The position numbers and the translations under genes are program-made. Positions 1 to 7,627 of a stretch of 38,255 nucleotides of DNA are shown piece after piece (the stretch's first letter is position 1; every line of letters begins with the position of its first letter). Source of the stretch: a virus. The stretch spans positions 1 to 38,255 of the IMG/VR virus record IMGVR_UViG_3300017781_000042; one strand, given 5' to 3'. The notes under the pieces were generated by a model that was not told the origin of the DNA, did no database searches, and saw nothing but the letters and a program-made list of their open reading frames with translations.

Positions 1-68
1 CGAACTTGGACGTTTTTATGTTCGCCCCTTACTTCGCAGTCATATTCAAATTCTTTTGTTAAACTCAT
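1..68 (-). CDS. Partial conserved phage protein, N-terminus only
   Basis: The ATG is the complement of 66-68 and the frame stays open to the window edge, giving 22 residues beginning MSLTKEFEYDCEVRGEHKNV. An AGGAGACT ribosome binding site (complement of about 72-79) lies just upstream; the same leader, AGGAGACTAAA, precedes the ATG of the gene at 9505-10140. It is the next gene of the minus-strand virion operon after the tail-fibre gene. The beginning resembles short proteins found beside tail-fibre genes in marine phages. No function can be assigned from this fragment. Confidence 0.6.
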   Translation of the reverse strand, partial: MSLTKEFEYDCEVRGEHKNVQV

Positions 69-132
69 TTTAGTCTCCTATGTTATCGTGGCGGGATTGC
101 CACCTGTCCGACCCGACTTCCAGACGGGTTAA

Positions 133-1305
133 TTACTCTACCCAGTATGTAACTGACCCAATTAAAAAATCACTACTAGCATTTGCATTTGATAGCGCGC
201 CCGCCCCTCCATCGTCAAACGCATAAAACTGTATTTGTGTGCTACCTCCTGCGGTGTATGCAGTTATCGCACCTGCCGCAGTAACAGGCGTACTAAAATA
301 TGTTACCGCACCGCCTCTATGTGCAAGCTCGACGGTAGTCGCATCTGGTGTTGTAAAAGGTAGCCCATCTACAAAAACCTGATTACCTGCGCTAGTGCCG
401 CTGAACTGTAACCAAAACCAAGCAGTCACCATATTGCCTATTTTAGTATACTTACCAAATTGATAAGAGTTTGTGTACGAAACGCTTGTCCAACCTTGAG
501 CTATAGTAGGTGTCCAAGTGCCTTCTTCATAGTCGTCTAATACAGACGATGATGCATTGCCGCCAGCAGATGCACTAAAATCAATCCCATTACCATTTAC
601 CAGTGCTTTTAAATTACCGTCATGCGTAAACTGCCAGTTTGATACGGGTGCGCTAGTGCCAACGGCAGTATTGGTTCTGATATTAATATTACCATCTGTT
701 GAAGATGTCATTAGAAAGTCTATTGCCGCAGTGCTATTATTTGCAACATTGCCAGATGCGTCATTTGTAGAAACTATACCCCCATACCTATTTGTTGCCG
801 CATTAGAAAACAAAAGAGCAGGAAAGTCATCTGCGGCTGTAGATTGCAAAGCAAGGTGTGCATCCCAACCACCTGCACGAGTAACGCTTGGTGTTATTGT
901 TACACCTGCGTCTGTTACTGTTGTTGTGCCAACTCCCACTTTGTTTTCAGAGGCATCAACAAACAGCGTATTGGTATCAACAGTCAAATCATTGGTTATC
1001 GTTGCACTAAAAGCAGATAAAGACTGTGCCGCAGGGTGACTTGCAGAAAGCTGTATCGGTCCACGATTTACAACATAGATATTGTTTGTGCCTGTTACAG
1101 GTGCGGCTGTGAAGGTAAGTGTAGTTCCGTCTACAGAATATGCTGTTGTCGGCTCTTGCCGTATGTTTTCTACAAATACATCAACAGTATTTGTCGTTGC
1201 GGCTTCGGACAAAGTAAATGCCGTAGCAGAACCGTTACCACTAAAAGTATCTTTCGATACCGATGTGGTAAAGTTTCCGTCAGCGTTTTGTCCTATATAT
1301 GCCAT
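133..1305 (-). CDS. Tail-fibre-like protein with YEEG-WTPT C-terminal domain
   Basis: This 390-aa protein is rich in Thr, Ser, Gly and Ala, typical of elongated virion appendages. Residues 1-85 resemble the N-terminal beta-rich attachment domain of marine phage fibres (FSGNGSATAFTLSEAA, then NIYVVNRGPIQLSASHPA). The middle has fibre-type repeats (VDASENKVGVGT). The C-terminal domain starts with DDYEEGTWTPT at residues 257-267, a motif common at fibre tips and in chaperone-like fibre ends. The gene to its right encodes a protein with a matching C-terminal domain, so the two probably act together in host attachment. Tail-fibre assignment is good; receptor and exact position in the tail are unknown. 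Confidence 0.75.
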   Translation of the reverse strand: MAYIGQNADGNFTTSVSKDTFSGNGSATAFTLSEAATTNTVDVFVENIRQEPTTAYSVDGTTLTFTAAPVTGTNNIYVVNRGPIQLSASHPAAQSLSAFSATITNDLTVDTNTLFVDASENKVGVGTTTVTDAGVTITPSVTRAGGWDAHLALQSTAADDFPALLFSNAATNRYGGIVSTNDASGNVANNSTAAIDFLMTSSTDGNINIRTNTAVGTSAPVSNWQFTHDGNLKALVNGNGIDFSASAGGNASSSVLDDYEEGTWTPTIAQGWTSVSYTNSYQFGKYTKIGNMVTAWFWLQFSGTSAGNQVFVDGLPFTTPDATTVELAHRGGAVTYFSTPVTAAGAITAYTAGGSTQIQFYAFDDGGAGALSNANASSDFLIGSVTYWVE

Positions 1306-1319
1306 TAATTGTTTTCCTG

Positions 1320-2342
1320 TTAAGCCGTTATATATGTAATTCCAAAAATTATAGCTTTAGTGCTATATTCAGAATAAAGCCTTGCACTTCCACCACTTCC
1401 ACTCCTTATTTCCATGTTGGTTGAGTTTGGAGCAATAATTACATGGTCACCAGTAAATCCAGTATTGTAACTTATAACACCTGCTTGCCAGCCGTTTGAT
1501 ACATTGTGACTAGTAAATGGCAGTGTTATTTTTACTGGACTTGTATCACTATCTGTAGCAAAATATAGATAAGCCTGTGCTGTGACTTTTCTTCCTATTT
1601 TAATGTAAGAAGCATGATAAGTTGCGGCTAAAGCAGTAGCAGTACCAGTAAGAGTTGGTGTCCAACTTCCCTCCTCATAATCATCCAAAGCATTCGCTGA
1701 AGCAGTGTCGCCGTTGAAGGTTAAGCCGCCGCCAGCAAGAATACGCATACGCTCAGTTATGGCATTTCCAGAACCTGATGCACTTGTATAAAAACGCAAT
1801 TCTCCTTCATCACCTCCAGAGTACATTCTAACACTTGCACCAATTGAACCATTATTAGCAAAAATAAGCTGACACGAATCATTATTTGAGGCACGTTTGC
1901 CTTCTAAACGTAAAGCGGCGGAATCACCTGTTTTATCATTATGAATATGAAGCTGAGTATTACCGCTTACAGAATCATTAAAAATTTCTAACAGACTACT
2001 TGGAGAATTCGTACCTATGCCGACATTCCCCGCATTGTCGATGCGCATACGCTCCGCATTGTTTGTACCAAAATAAGTGGCGACGTTTTCATAATTCCAA
2101 ATAAAACCACCTTGATTAGTGTCTTTGCCAATTTCAAATCCATCACCTGTGCCTGTACCCGCAGTATCGTCAGTGAATTTTGCCGCAACAGTGCCGCTAG
2201 AACTATGAAGATGAAGCACCTCTGAGACAGTGGCCGTGCCAATGCCAACCCGATTATTAGTGGTGTCAATAGTCAGTGTATTACTATCTAAATTAAAACC
2301 AGTTGCATCTATAGCATCTGATGTAATTTTGCTAATCGCCAT
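1320..2342 (-). CDS. Tail-fibre-like protein, second paralogous C-terminal domain
   Basis: This is a 340-aa protein. Residues 20-40 and 100-115 carry the fibre repeat form NRVGIGT / NAGNVGIGTNSP, and the segment ERMRID / ERMRIL occurs twice (about 97-102 and 197-202), showing an internal repeat. DDYEEGSWTPT at residues 220-230 matches the 390-aa neighbour almost exactly and opens a C-terminal domain of about 110 residues. It lies 14 bases upstream of that neighbour in the same operon and touches the preceding 109-aa gene. A host-recognition fibre or tip protein is likely. Confidence 0.72.
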   Translation of the reverse strand: MAISKITSDAIDATGFNLDSNTLTIDTTNNRVGIGTATVSEVLHLHSSSGTVAAKFTDDTAGTGTGDGFEIGKDTNQGGFIWNYENVATYFGTNNAERMRIDNAGNVGIGTNSPSSLLEIFNDSVSGNTQLHIHNDKTGDSAALRLEGKRASNNDSCQLIFANNGSIGASVRMYSGGDEGELRFYTSASGSGNAITERMRILAGGGLTFNGDTASANALDDYEEGSWTPTLTGTATALAATYHASYIKIGRKVTAQAYLYFATDSDTSPVKITLPFTSHNVSNGWQAGVISYNTGFTGDHVIIAPNSTNMEIRSGSGGSARLYSEYSTKAIIFGITYITA

Positions 2343-2671
2343 TAGGTAATCTCCAATATAGACAACGCAACATCACCAGAAGATGCTGTGTTTGTTGTTA
2401 CCTTCAATACGTCTGATGCTTCCATGACAACCTTTTGATCGCCGCCTACGACAACCAAGGCACTGCCCACCGGGACAGGAGCTGCTTTGACTAGATATAT
2501 ATTATCGCCATCACTGTTCTCTAACTGCACGTCAACAGTGATCTGTGATGCCACAATGTTTGCGATAGATAGTCCGATGATAGTTGTCGCTGTAGATGAC
2601 GGGCAGGTATATATAGTGGCAGCACCTGTTCCTACAGCAGTATCTGTTTTGATTTTAAAGGTGTTTGCCAT
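2342..2671 (-). CDS. Small beta-rich virion protein (109 aa)
   Basis: MANTFKIKTDTAVGT begins a 109-aa protein rich in Val, Thr and Ala with alternating hydrophobic strands and no cysteine-rich or catalytic motif. I recognise the type as a short protein that commonly sits among tail-fibre genes in marine phages. It overlaps the following fibre gene by one base. It is probably a small tail or fibre accessory component; the molecular role is unknown. Confidence 0.6.
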   Translation of the reverse strand: MANTFKIKTDTAVGTGAATIYTCPSSTATTIIGLSIANIVASQITVDVQLENSDGDNIYLVKAAPVPVGSALVVVGGDQKVVMEASDVLKVTTNTASSGDVALSILEIT

Positions 2672-2678
2672 GTTCTTG

Positions 2679-3173
2679 TCATCCCAAAGCTATAGCAAGC
2701 GCAACTGCTGTCCCTGCCTCGTCTACACTGAGTGTTGTTCTAGCCGCTGACGCATCTGCGTCGTCTATCAAAGACCTACCATAAGCAGATAAGTCTGTCA
2801 CATCTGCGACTGAAGCACCGTTAAAAAATGGCAGTTTGTTTGCCGCACTGGTCTGATCAGAATCTAACACCATCACTTTTTGTGCTGGCATCGTGCAGAA
2901 CAATGTCTTTGTTCCAGCCGACCAGTTTACGGCAGAGTCACTGTTGCTGGATTGTAAAATGGATGTCCGAGCAAGAGTTGTGCCGGAAGAAGTATATGTA
3001 CCAACACCAACCTCAAAATTACCCGCACCGTCCGTGCAAGCATAATATGTTGTGTTACCATTACCGATAGAGCCGAATGTCTCAAAACCAGTTACCGCAC
3101 CAGCAAGAGTGTATGTTCCCGTGCCTGTGGTTGTGCTGGTTTCTTTGACTCTATCAGCAATAATCAGAGCCAT
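2679..3173 (-). CDS. Conserved tail-associated virion protein (164 aa)
   Basis: The core of this 164-aa protein (FETFGSIGNGNTTYYAC followed by FEVGVGTY and LARTSILQSSN) is a distinctive block found in many phage tail-fibre-region proteins. The C-terminus, with LPFFNGASVADVTDLSAYG and then DDADASAARTTL, resembles the collagen-like or fibre-shaft linker of tail proteins. It touches the stop of the upstream 142-aa gene, so the genes are translationally linked. Structural role is likely; precise location is unknown. Confidence 0.65.
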   Translation of the reverse strand: MALIIADRVKETSTTTGTGTYTLAGAVTGFETFGSIGNGNTTYYACTDGAGNFEVGVGTYTSSGTTLARTSILQSSNSDSAVNWSAGTKTLFCTMPAQKVMVLDSDQTSAANKLPFFNGASVADVTDLSAYGRSLIDDADASAARTTLSVDEAGTAVALAIALG

Positions 3174-3601
3174 TACTTCAACTCAATACTGAGATTAGTG
3201 GCGTTGATTCTAAAGATGTCACCGCTTGCGATTTGTCTGCTTGAGTCTAACGCACCAATAAAAAGGATATTCCCGCTGGACGAAGCATCCGCTAAGAACA
3301 CATGCGTTATAGTTTGTGTTGTGCCACCCGAAGCAGGAAACTCCACATTGTTTGTGTTATTAACTGTTTGTGCGTCAGCAGACGTAGACGCTATTGTCCA
3401 GTTCGCTGCTGTAACTTGTTGCCTAGCATAGTTCGTGAAACTTGCTTCTGTTACACTGCCTCCCTCTGCATCAGAAACAGCAGTAGCAAGCCCGACATAT
3501 ATACTGTCGCCCGGTGTAGCAAAACTTACCGCATTATTTTTAAAAAGAAAACTAAGAAGCTTCCCTTCAAGATAGGTAGTAGCCGCATTTGTAGTTGCCA
3601 T
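3173..3601 (-). CDS. Phage tail-fibre/baseplate-type protein (142 aa)
   Basis: The order of features matches a widespread phage tail protein family: an N-terminal helix TYLEGKLLSFLFKNN, then DSIYVGLATAVSDAEGGSVTE, NYARQQV, a threonine-rich segment, then GNILFIGALDSSRQIASGD. Family members are about 130-150 aa, so this one is full length. It sits between the neck adaptor and the fibre genes, in line with a role at the tail tip. The role is inferred from family and position. Confidence 0.65.
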   Translation of the reverse strand: MATTNAATTYLEGKLLSFLFKNNAVSFATPGDSIYVGLATAVSDAEGGSVTEASFTNYARQQVTAANWTIASTSADAQTVNNTNNVEFPASGGTTQTITHVFLADASSSGNILFIGALDSSRQIASGDIFRINATNLSIELK

Positions 3602-3603
3602 AT

Positions 3604-4251
3604 CTATGTTCTCCTAGTATCTGGTAGACCACGACGATAGGCATCTGTGTTTTCTCTTGCCTCACCAAGGTCTTTGAGCCTACTTAACTGCTCTGTAAAA
3701 CGAGTATTGTACAGTTGTAACATATCCGCCTCACCTTTCATATAGTTATAAGCTTCGTAAACTGCTCCGTACAATAATGCATATGGGGCATTTGTACTAA
3801 GCCAAGTCGTACCACTATCCGCACCAGCAGTGAGACTAGCGGGTTGATAGTAATAATGAAGCTCCACATTGTAGCTAGAGTCTGGAGTTGGAGCCACAAT
3901 AAAGTTATCTGTATCGAATCGAGCGTAGTATTTAGGGAGCCCTGTTGTAGTCGATGCAGGAGTATATGTTTGCAAGTAGTTTACGTCTTTCTGCAAAAGG
4001 AACTTCTCTGATCCTGACGTAGTAATTCTTAAAGAAAAAGACGCTAAATAGTCCGTAGGGACGGACAAATATTGATCGTTGTTTGTTAGACTACTAGTAA
4101 CATTTTTCCTAAAGTCTTCTAAATCAACAGCCCGAAATATTTTGTCTTCCGTGGCTTTAATAAAGTTGTCTATATTACTTACAAACGACGTTTCTGTGTT
4201 TTCTGTATAGTCTTGTATAGCTGTTTTCAGCGTGGCTAATGTAAAACTCAT
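3604..4251 (-). CDS. Head-tail adaptor / neck protein, SU10-adaptor type
   Basis: MSFTLATLKTAIQDYTENTE opens a 215-aa mainly helical protein with the signature of the phage adaptor family: an N-terminal helical hairpin (FVSNIDNFIKATEDKIFRAV), then FRKNV, YLSVPTDYLASFSL, a beta segment with LPKYYARFDTDNFIVAPTP, and VELHYYYQPASL. These proteins form the ring that joins portal to tail. The start overlaps the preceding gene by four bases. A second connector-like protein lies at 5153-5821, so the pair may build two stacked neck rings. Confidence 0.7.
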   Translation of the reverse strand: MSFTLATLKTAIQDYTENTETSFVSNIDNFIKATEDKIFRAVDLEDFRKNVTSSLTNNDQYLSVPTDYLASFSLRITTSGSEKFLLQKDVNYLQTYTPASTTTGLPKYYARFDTDNFIVAPTPDSSYNVELHYYYQPASLTAGADSGTTWLSTNAPYALLYGAVYEAYNYMKGEADMLQLYNTRFTEQLSRLKDLGEARENTDAYRRGLPDTRRT

Positions 4252-5153
4252 GTGTTTATTTGACCTCCCATACCGGAGTGGTTGGTGCAGTAGTAATACA
4301 ATGTAGGCGCACCTGTCGCCACTACTATTTGTGTATACGCACCTGACGATCCTGGTGTGCCGTTAGTTGTTACACCTGTTGTGTACTCTGATCCGCCACC
4401 ATGCGTTCCGTTTGCTGTTGTCGAAAACCGCAGCGGATGACTTGAGTTACTCGAATCAGACTGATCAAACCTATACGTTTCCCCTTCTGTCAGAGATAGT
4501 GTCGGAGTTTCAGAACCGCCGATAAAGTATTTATTGCCGCTATATGTGGACTGCACAGCAACAGTGTAGGTTGTGTAGGACGAAGTTACGATAGACGCAC
4601 TCGCCGTCTGTATAAAGCTAGACACAATACTCGCTGTGTTTGGTCCAGAAGTTTTGGCTTCAGCAGACGCAATCTTACCGCCGCCTTTAACAGACCCCAC
4701 AGTTGCTGTCTCGGAAGAGCCTCTTTGACTTATGTCGAATGTATACGAGTCTGTATCAACAACAGTTATAGAAAAAGAATCTGTGTTTTCTATAGCAATA
4801 TCTGTGAAGTTATCAAAAGACTCAACAGTCCTAAACTGAACCAAATCACCTGTTGTTCTACCGTGACCCGGTTCTCTTACAGAGATAACGGATGAACCGC
4901 TGGAGCCTGATGTAAATGGGTTTAACGGTAAAATAACCCTAACCGCAGGTTCTGTTCTATCTGGTCTAGGATCACGTATGTTTTGAGGATCAAAAACATT
5001 TCTAGGAGGCGTTAATTGAGGATGTTTTTCTTCAAACTCATCAGGTCCAACTAATAAACCGTTCCATTCTTTTTTCATGTCAGCTAAACGATAGCGAAAA
5101 CCTGACCGATCAGAAATGCCAAACGCTTTTGATCCCGATGCGTAACGTCCCAT
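4248..5153 (-). CDS. Virion protein with C-terminal cupredoxin-like domain
   Basis: This is a 301-aa protein. Residues 1-70 are polar and charged (MGRYASGSKAFGISDRSGFR), residues 75-165 look like a beta-rich virion domain, and residues 185-301 resemble a plastocyanin-type fold. The last domain has His239 in SSHPLRF, then Cys289, His292 and Met295 in YYYCTNHSGMGG. That is the order and approximate spacing of type-1 copper ligands (His, then about 50 residues later Cys-x2-His, followed by Met). The gene lies between two neck/adaptor genes and touches both, so it is likely a virion or neck protein. Copper binding is inference: the ligands may be vestigial and the fold simply structural. Confidence 0.65.
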   Translation of the reverse strand: MGRYASGSKAFGISDRSGFRYRLADMKKEWNGLLVGPDEFEEKHPQLTPPRNVFDPQNIRDPRPDRTEPAVRVILPLNPFTSGSSGSSVISVREPGHGRTTGDLVQFRTVESFDNFTDIAIENTDSFSITVVDTDSYTFDISQRGSSETATVGSVKGGGKIASAEAKTSGPNTASIVSSFIQTASASIVTSSYTTYTVAVQSTYSGNKYFIGGSETPTLSLTEGETYRFDQSDSSNSSHPLRFSTTANGTHGGGSEYTTGVTTNGTPGSSGAYTQIVVATGAPTLYYYCTNHSGMGGQINT

Positions 5154-5821
5154 TATCTAACCCTCAAATACCGCATACTTGGAGTTAGTTTTAATGGAAC
5201 ACGATCTTCATCCTCATCAGCAGCTCGTTGGAACTCTTCCTCGTAAATATTCTTCAACAACTGAACTCTATCTGGAGCTCGTTTTACAGAAAGATAATAA
5301 GCTAACCCAGAAGCCATACACGGCAAAAATCTAAAAGGTGCATCAACATCGTTTACAAGCGAGTCCGCATCTTCTATGCGTTGCACATAGTAATAGTGTA
5401 GAACATCTGTGCTATTCTCTGGCGTGGGCCAAAGATTTATTTCTGGTGTAACTTGCCTGTTAAAATAAAAACTAGAAGGACGACCTGTTGTAGCTTTGTT
5501 CGGTTGATTCTGATATTCCCCTCGACTTATCCGTTGAACCTCAAGATCAACGCCGTCGCGCCTGACGACAACCTCTAAAAGATCAGCAATTGTACTAGAC
5601 AAGCTATACGTTGCAGTTCCAGATGTAAGAGCTTGTGTGCCTAGTTTGACTGTCCAAAGATTGACCCCCCTGTTCGCCCATTCAGCAAACATAAGGTTAA
5701 GGGATCGACGAGCAGTCTCCGCCTCGTACCCTGTACGAATCTCTATTCCACAACGCTCATATGCCTCTTCGATGACATCAGAAACATCGAGAGTAAAATC
5801 TCTAGAACCTGAAGTAGCCAT
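5153..5821 (-). CDS. Head-tail connector / tail accessory protein
   Basis: This 222-aa protein begins with a long helical segment (VSDVIEEAYERCGIEIRTGYEAETARRSLNL, then FAEWANRGVNLW) characteristic of gp4-like or adaptor-type connectors. It continues with a beta segment containing RPSSFYFNRQ and INLWPTPENS, and VLHYYYVQRIEDA. The C-terminal half is again helical (LASGLAYYLSVKRAP region). Its partner at 3604-4251 shares the same plan with the YYYQPASL segment. It probably binds the portal ring. Which ring it forms cannot be told from sequence. Confidence 0.68.
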   Translation of the reverse strand: MATSGSRDFTLDVSDVIEEAYERCGIEIRTGYEAETARRSLNLMFAEWANRGVNLWTVKLGTQALTSGTATYSLSSTIADLLEVVVRRDGVDLEVQRISRGEYQNQPNKATTGRPSSFYFNRQVTPEINLWPTPENSTDVLHYYYVQRIEDADSLVNDVDAPFRFLPCMASGLAYYLSVKRAPDRVQLLKNIYEEEFQRAADEDEDRVPLKLTPSMRYLRVR

Positions 5822-6001
5822 CTACTTTTTCTTTTTAGCCATGCCGCCGCCGCGCATACGCATAGGCTTTTTAGCCATACCGCCATGACCCATCTTTTTA
5901 GCCATGCCACCGCCGCGCATACGAATAGGTTTTTTAGAGGCCATTCCTCCGCCCATCATTTTCTTGGGCTTCTTGCCTCTCATTCCTTTGTTACCTGGCA
6001 T
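5822..6001 (-). CDS. Short basic Met/Gly/Lys repeat protein (59 aa)
   Basis: The ATG at 5999-6001 is preferred over the one 12 bases upstream because a GGAGAG ribosome binding site lies just before it. The protein is almost entirely Lys, Arg, Gly and Met, with the repeat KKPxRMRGGGMAKK occurring twice at an offset of 21 codons. The DNA also repeats: the segments starting at 5832 and 5895 match for about 43 bases. A strongly basic, disordered protein encoded in the virion operon could bind DNA inside the head, but this is inference. It overlaps the upstream gene by 22 bases. Confidence 0.5.
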   Translation of the reverse strand: MPGNKGMRGKKPKKMMGGGMASKKPIRMRGGGMAKKMGHGGMAKKPMRMRGGGMAKKKK

Positions 6002-6453
6002 TTTTCTCTCCATCTTCGTCGGGTTAAAACTAAACGCTCCAGATCATCCGTGCCATAATTGGCATAATAATTTAGACGCTCCAAAAACTTGGACGCTTCG
6101 TCAAGATGCGACAGTCTTTGTATCAAAATCATATCATAAGTATCTTGAAAAGAAAGCAACCAAATGTCTTTTTCTTTTAATGCTAGATAAGCGTTTAATC
6201 CCATACAACAACCTTCTAACTCTTCGTATGTTAACTGCTGTATCTGAGAACAGATCACCACTTGATAGTCATCTGTAAACGCTTCTATTTGTTCCGCCAC
6301 ATCTTCCCAAAGATTAGCGACTTCAACAATTTTAACCTTGTCCTCAATCCATGCTTTCAAGGCATACGGGCAAGCAGGAATGTTCGCTGTTTCAGGGGAG
6401 GGCTGAGATACTTTGTCTCGTATCCATGTGTCTAAAAACTTTTGGACACTCAT
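5980..6453 (-). CDS. Conserved hypothetical protein (157 aa)
   Basis: MSVQKFLDTWIRDKV starts a 157-aa mixed alpha/beta protein. ACPYALKAWIEDKVKIVE and CCMGLNAYLALKEKDIWLL are the most distinctive blocks, followed by a helical, charged C-terminus (RLSHLDEASKFLERLNYYAN). It has five cysteines but no clear metal motif. The start overlaps the previous basic gene (TGA/ATG). It lies among small virion-operon genes; I do not recognise a function. Confidence 0.6.
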   Translation of the reverse strand: MSVQKFLDTWIRDKVSQPSPETANIPACPYALKAWIEDKVKIVEVANLWEDVAEQIEAFTDDYQVVICSQIQQLTYEELEGCCMGLNAYLALKEKDIWLLSFQDTYDMILIQRLSHLDEASKFLERLNYYANYGTDDLERLVLTRRRWREKCQVTKE

Positions 6454-6734
6454 TTTTTCTTTCGTCTTTTGACCGCTTTTACTCTTCTTGGTTTTCCTGC
6501 GGGTTGTCCAATACGTTTTTTTTGCGAAACCCTAGATTTCTTTTCAGAGGCTGATAGTTCAGAGGCTGTTTTAGGAGTTTTACTGGATACCCTCTTCTTG
6601 GGACGGCAATATGGAGTACCCCGTTTTTCACCTTTCTTACGCCCACATGGTTTCCCCGTCGAGACATCGACCCATTCCTCTTTAAACCAGCGTTTTAGGT
6701 TTGATCCTGCTTTTGTTTTACGGACACGGGGCAT
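6450..6734 (-). CDS. Small basic two-cysteine protein (94 aa)
   Basis: MPRVRKTKAGSNLKRWFKEE begins a 94-aa highly basic protein. The core WVDVSTGKPCGRKKGEKRGT then PYC has Cys30 and Cys43, a layout known from small basic proteins of cyanophages and some giant viruses (DUF5872-like). The C-terminal half is a Lys/Arg/Ser tail (VKAVKRRKKK). The ATG overlaps the upstream stop as ATGA. It is the last of four adjacent small basic genes, each with two cysteines. Packaged-DNA binding or a virion role is plausible but not shown. Confidence 0.62.
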   Translation of the reverse strand: MPRVRKTKAGSNLKRWFKEEWVDVSTGKPCGRKKGEKRGTPYCRPKKRVSSKTPKTASELSASEKKSRVSQKKRIGQPAGKPRRVKAVKRRKKK

Positions 6735-6973
6735 CAGAATATCTTAGTGGTTCTATACTTAAAAGTTTGTCCATCTCTAAATCGGGGCTCTCCTCGCACC
6801 ATTCCTCCACTTGCTTTTCTAACAGGTTTCTTCTTGCTCTTATTTCCCCAATTTTTTGCTCCGACTTTTCGACATGAAGCAATTGCTCCTGATGCATACG
6901 CTGAAGGGAACACTCTGTATCTCGCTTTGACCTTATGATAGCAAGCATCTTTCTTGGATTTAGTTTTAGACAT
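6734..6973 (-). CDS. Small basic two-cysteine protein (79 aa)
   Basis: The core CYHKVKARYRVFPSAYASGA then SCRKVGAKNWGNKSK is a very recognisable block of small phage and algal-virus proteins. Cys11 and Cys34 are the only cysteines. The ATG is the complement of 6971-6973, chosen because a GAGGAG ribosome binding site sits nine bases before it; a longer reading in another frame is not supported. It follows the 53-aa gene after one base. The function is unknown in any member I know of. Confidence 0.65.
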   Translation of the reverse strand: MSKTKSKKDACYHKVKARYRVFPSAYASGAIASCRKVGAKNWGNKSKKKPVRKASGGMVRGEPRFRDGQTFKYRTTKIF

Positions 6974-6974
6974 A

Positions 6975-7136
6975 TCATTTTCTCCTCATTTTTTTCTTTT
7001 TCGAAGCGCAGTGCGCTTTCTCAGAAAAACCTTTTGGACGTTTACAATTAATAGCATGTTTGCGTTTTTTGCTCCACTTCCTTTTTTGAGGTGGTTTGGA
7101 GACTTGTTTAGACATTTGAGAACGTGACATAGCCAT
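6975..7136 (-). CDS. Very short basic two-cysteine protein (53 aa)
   Basis: This 53-aa frame begins MAMSRSQMSKQVSKPPQKRK and ends in KKKKMRRK. The block NCKRPKGFSEKAHCASKKKK (Cys31, Cys43) is well conserved among phages. An AGGA ribosome binding site lies eight bases before the ATG at 7134-7136. Its stop is one base from the next ATG, which supports an operon of small basic genes. It is easily missed because of its length. Confidence 0.62.
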   Translation of the reverse strand: MAMSRSQMSKQVSKPPQKRKWSKKRKHAINCKRPKGFSEKAHCASKKKKMRRK

Positions 7137-7149
7137 TCGTCTGTCCTAT

Positions 7150-7335
7150 CTAAGAAGCGAAGAAGCCTCCTAGACTAGCAGCTAGTATTAAACCTGCTAA
7201 TCCCCACAGCTTCATATCAAGACCTTTTAAAACTTTGTCTTGGTTTTCTAAACGCTCATCAATTGATTTGTACCGCAACGCACATTCAGCTTCATGCTTT
7301 TCAAGCCTAGCAAGGAGTTCATCTGTTTTAGCCAT
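7150..7335 (-). CDS. Small coiled-coil plus membrane-anchor protein, XhlA/holin-like
   Basis: This 61-aa protein starts at the ATG overlapping the upstream stop (ATGA at 7335), with GGAAG eight bases before. Residues 1-40 form an amphipathic helix (LLARLEKHEAECALRYKSID). The C-terminal 18 residues (LWGLAGLILAASLGGFFAS) are one membrane segment. The plan matches haemolysin XhlA-type and small holin accessory proteins, so a lysis role is possible. An ATG 12 bases upstream has no good ribosome site. Function is inferred from architecture only. Confidence 0.6.
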   Translation of the reverse strand: MAKTDELLARLEKHEAECALRYKSIDERLENQDKVLKGLDMKLWGLAGLILAASLGGFFAS

Positions 7336-7619
7336 CAGCACTTCCATCTTTTTCTAGCTTGGCGCAATCTGCTATTTGGGTTTTTTGCGGCCTTCGGGAA
7401 CTTTTTCATTTGACCCGCAGAACGAGCGCAAAACGACTTGCGCCTTTTCGCCGCCGCGCTACCCTTTTTAACCTTACCAGTAACCGCAGTCTTTAGTTTA
7501 CTGCCGGGGTTGGCACGACGATAAGCAGCTACGCCCTTCTTCGTCATCCCCGCCCCACTTTTGGTGGGACGGAAATTACGTTTGTTGCGTTTCGGCATTT
7601 TTTTTGCCGTTCGAGCCAT
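7335..7619 (-). CDS. Basic protein, DUF6321-like (94 aa)
   Basis: MTKKGVAAYRRANPGSKLKT, VTGKVKKGSAAAKRRKSFCA and RSAGQMKKFPKAAKNPNSRL form the full signature of the DUF6321-type family, present in cyanophages and some large eukaryotic viruses. Cys64 and the terminal Cys94 frame the conserved end. Net charge is strongly positive. It precedes the XhlA-like gene by a one-base overlap. A nucleic-acid-binding virion role is plausible because of the charge, but the family has no known function to my knowledge. Confidence 0.68.
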   Translation of the reverse strand: MARTAKKMPKRNKRNFRPTKSGAGMTKKGVAAYRRANPGSKLKTAVTGKVKKGSAAAKRRKSFCARSAGQMKKFPKAAKNPNSRLRQARKRWKC

Positions 7620-7627
7620 CTTAGCCT

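Noticed and set aside
111-129. ACCCG / CGGGT hairpin before the left-edge gene
   Set aside because: Only 5 bp of stem with a 9-base loop and no T-run; too weak to call a terminator.
557-1039. 160-aa plus-strand frame opposite the tail-fibre gene
   Set aside because: It is antisense to a clear fibre gene, has no ribosome site, and its composition mirrors the Thr/Ala-rich codons on the other strand.
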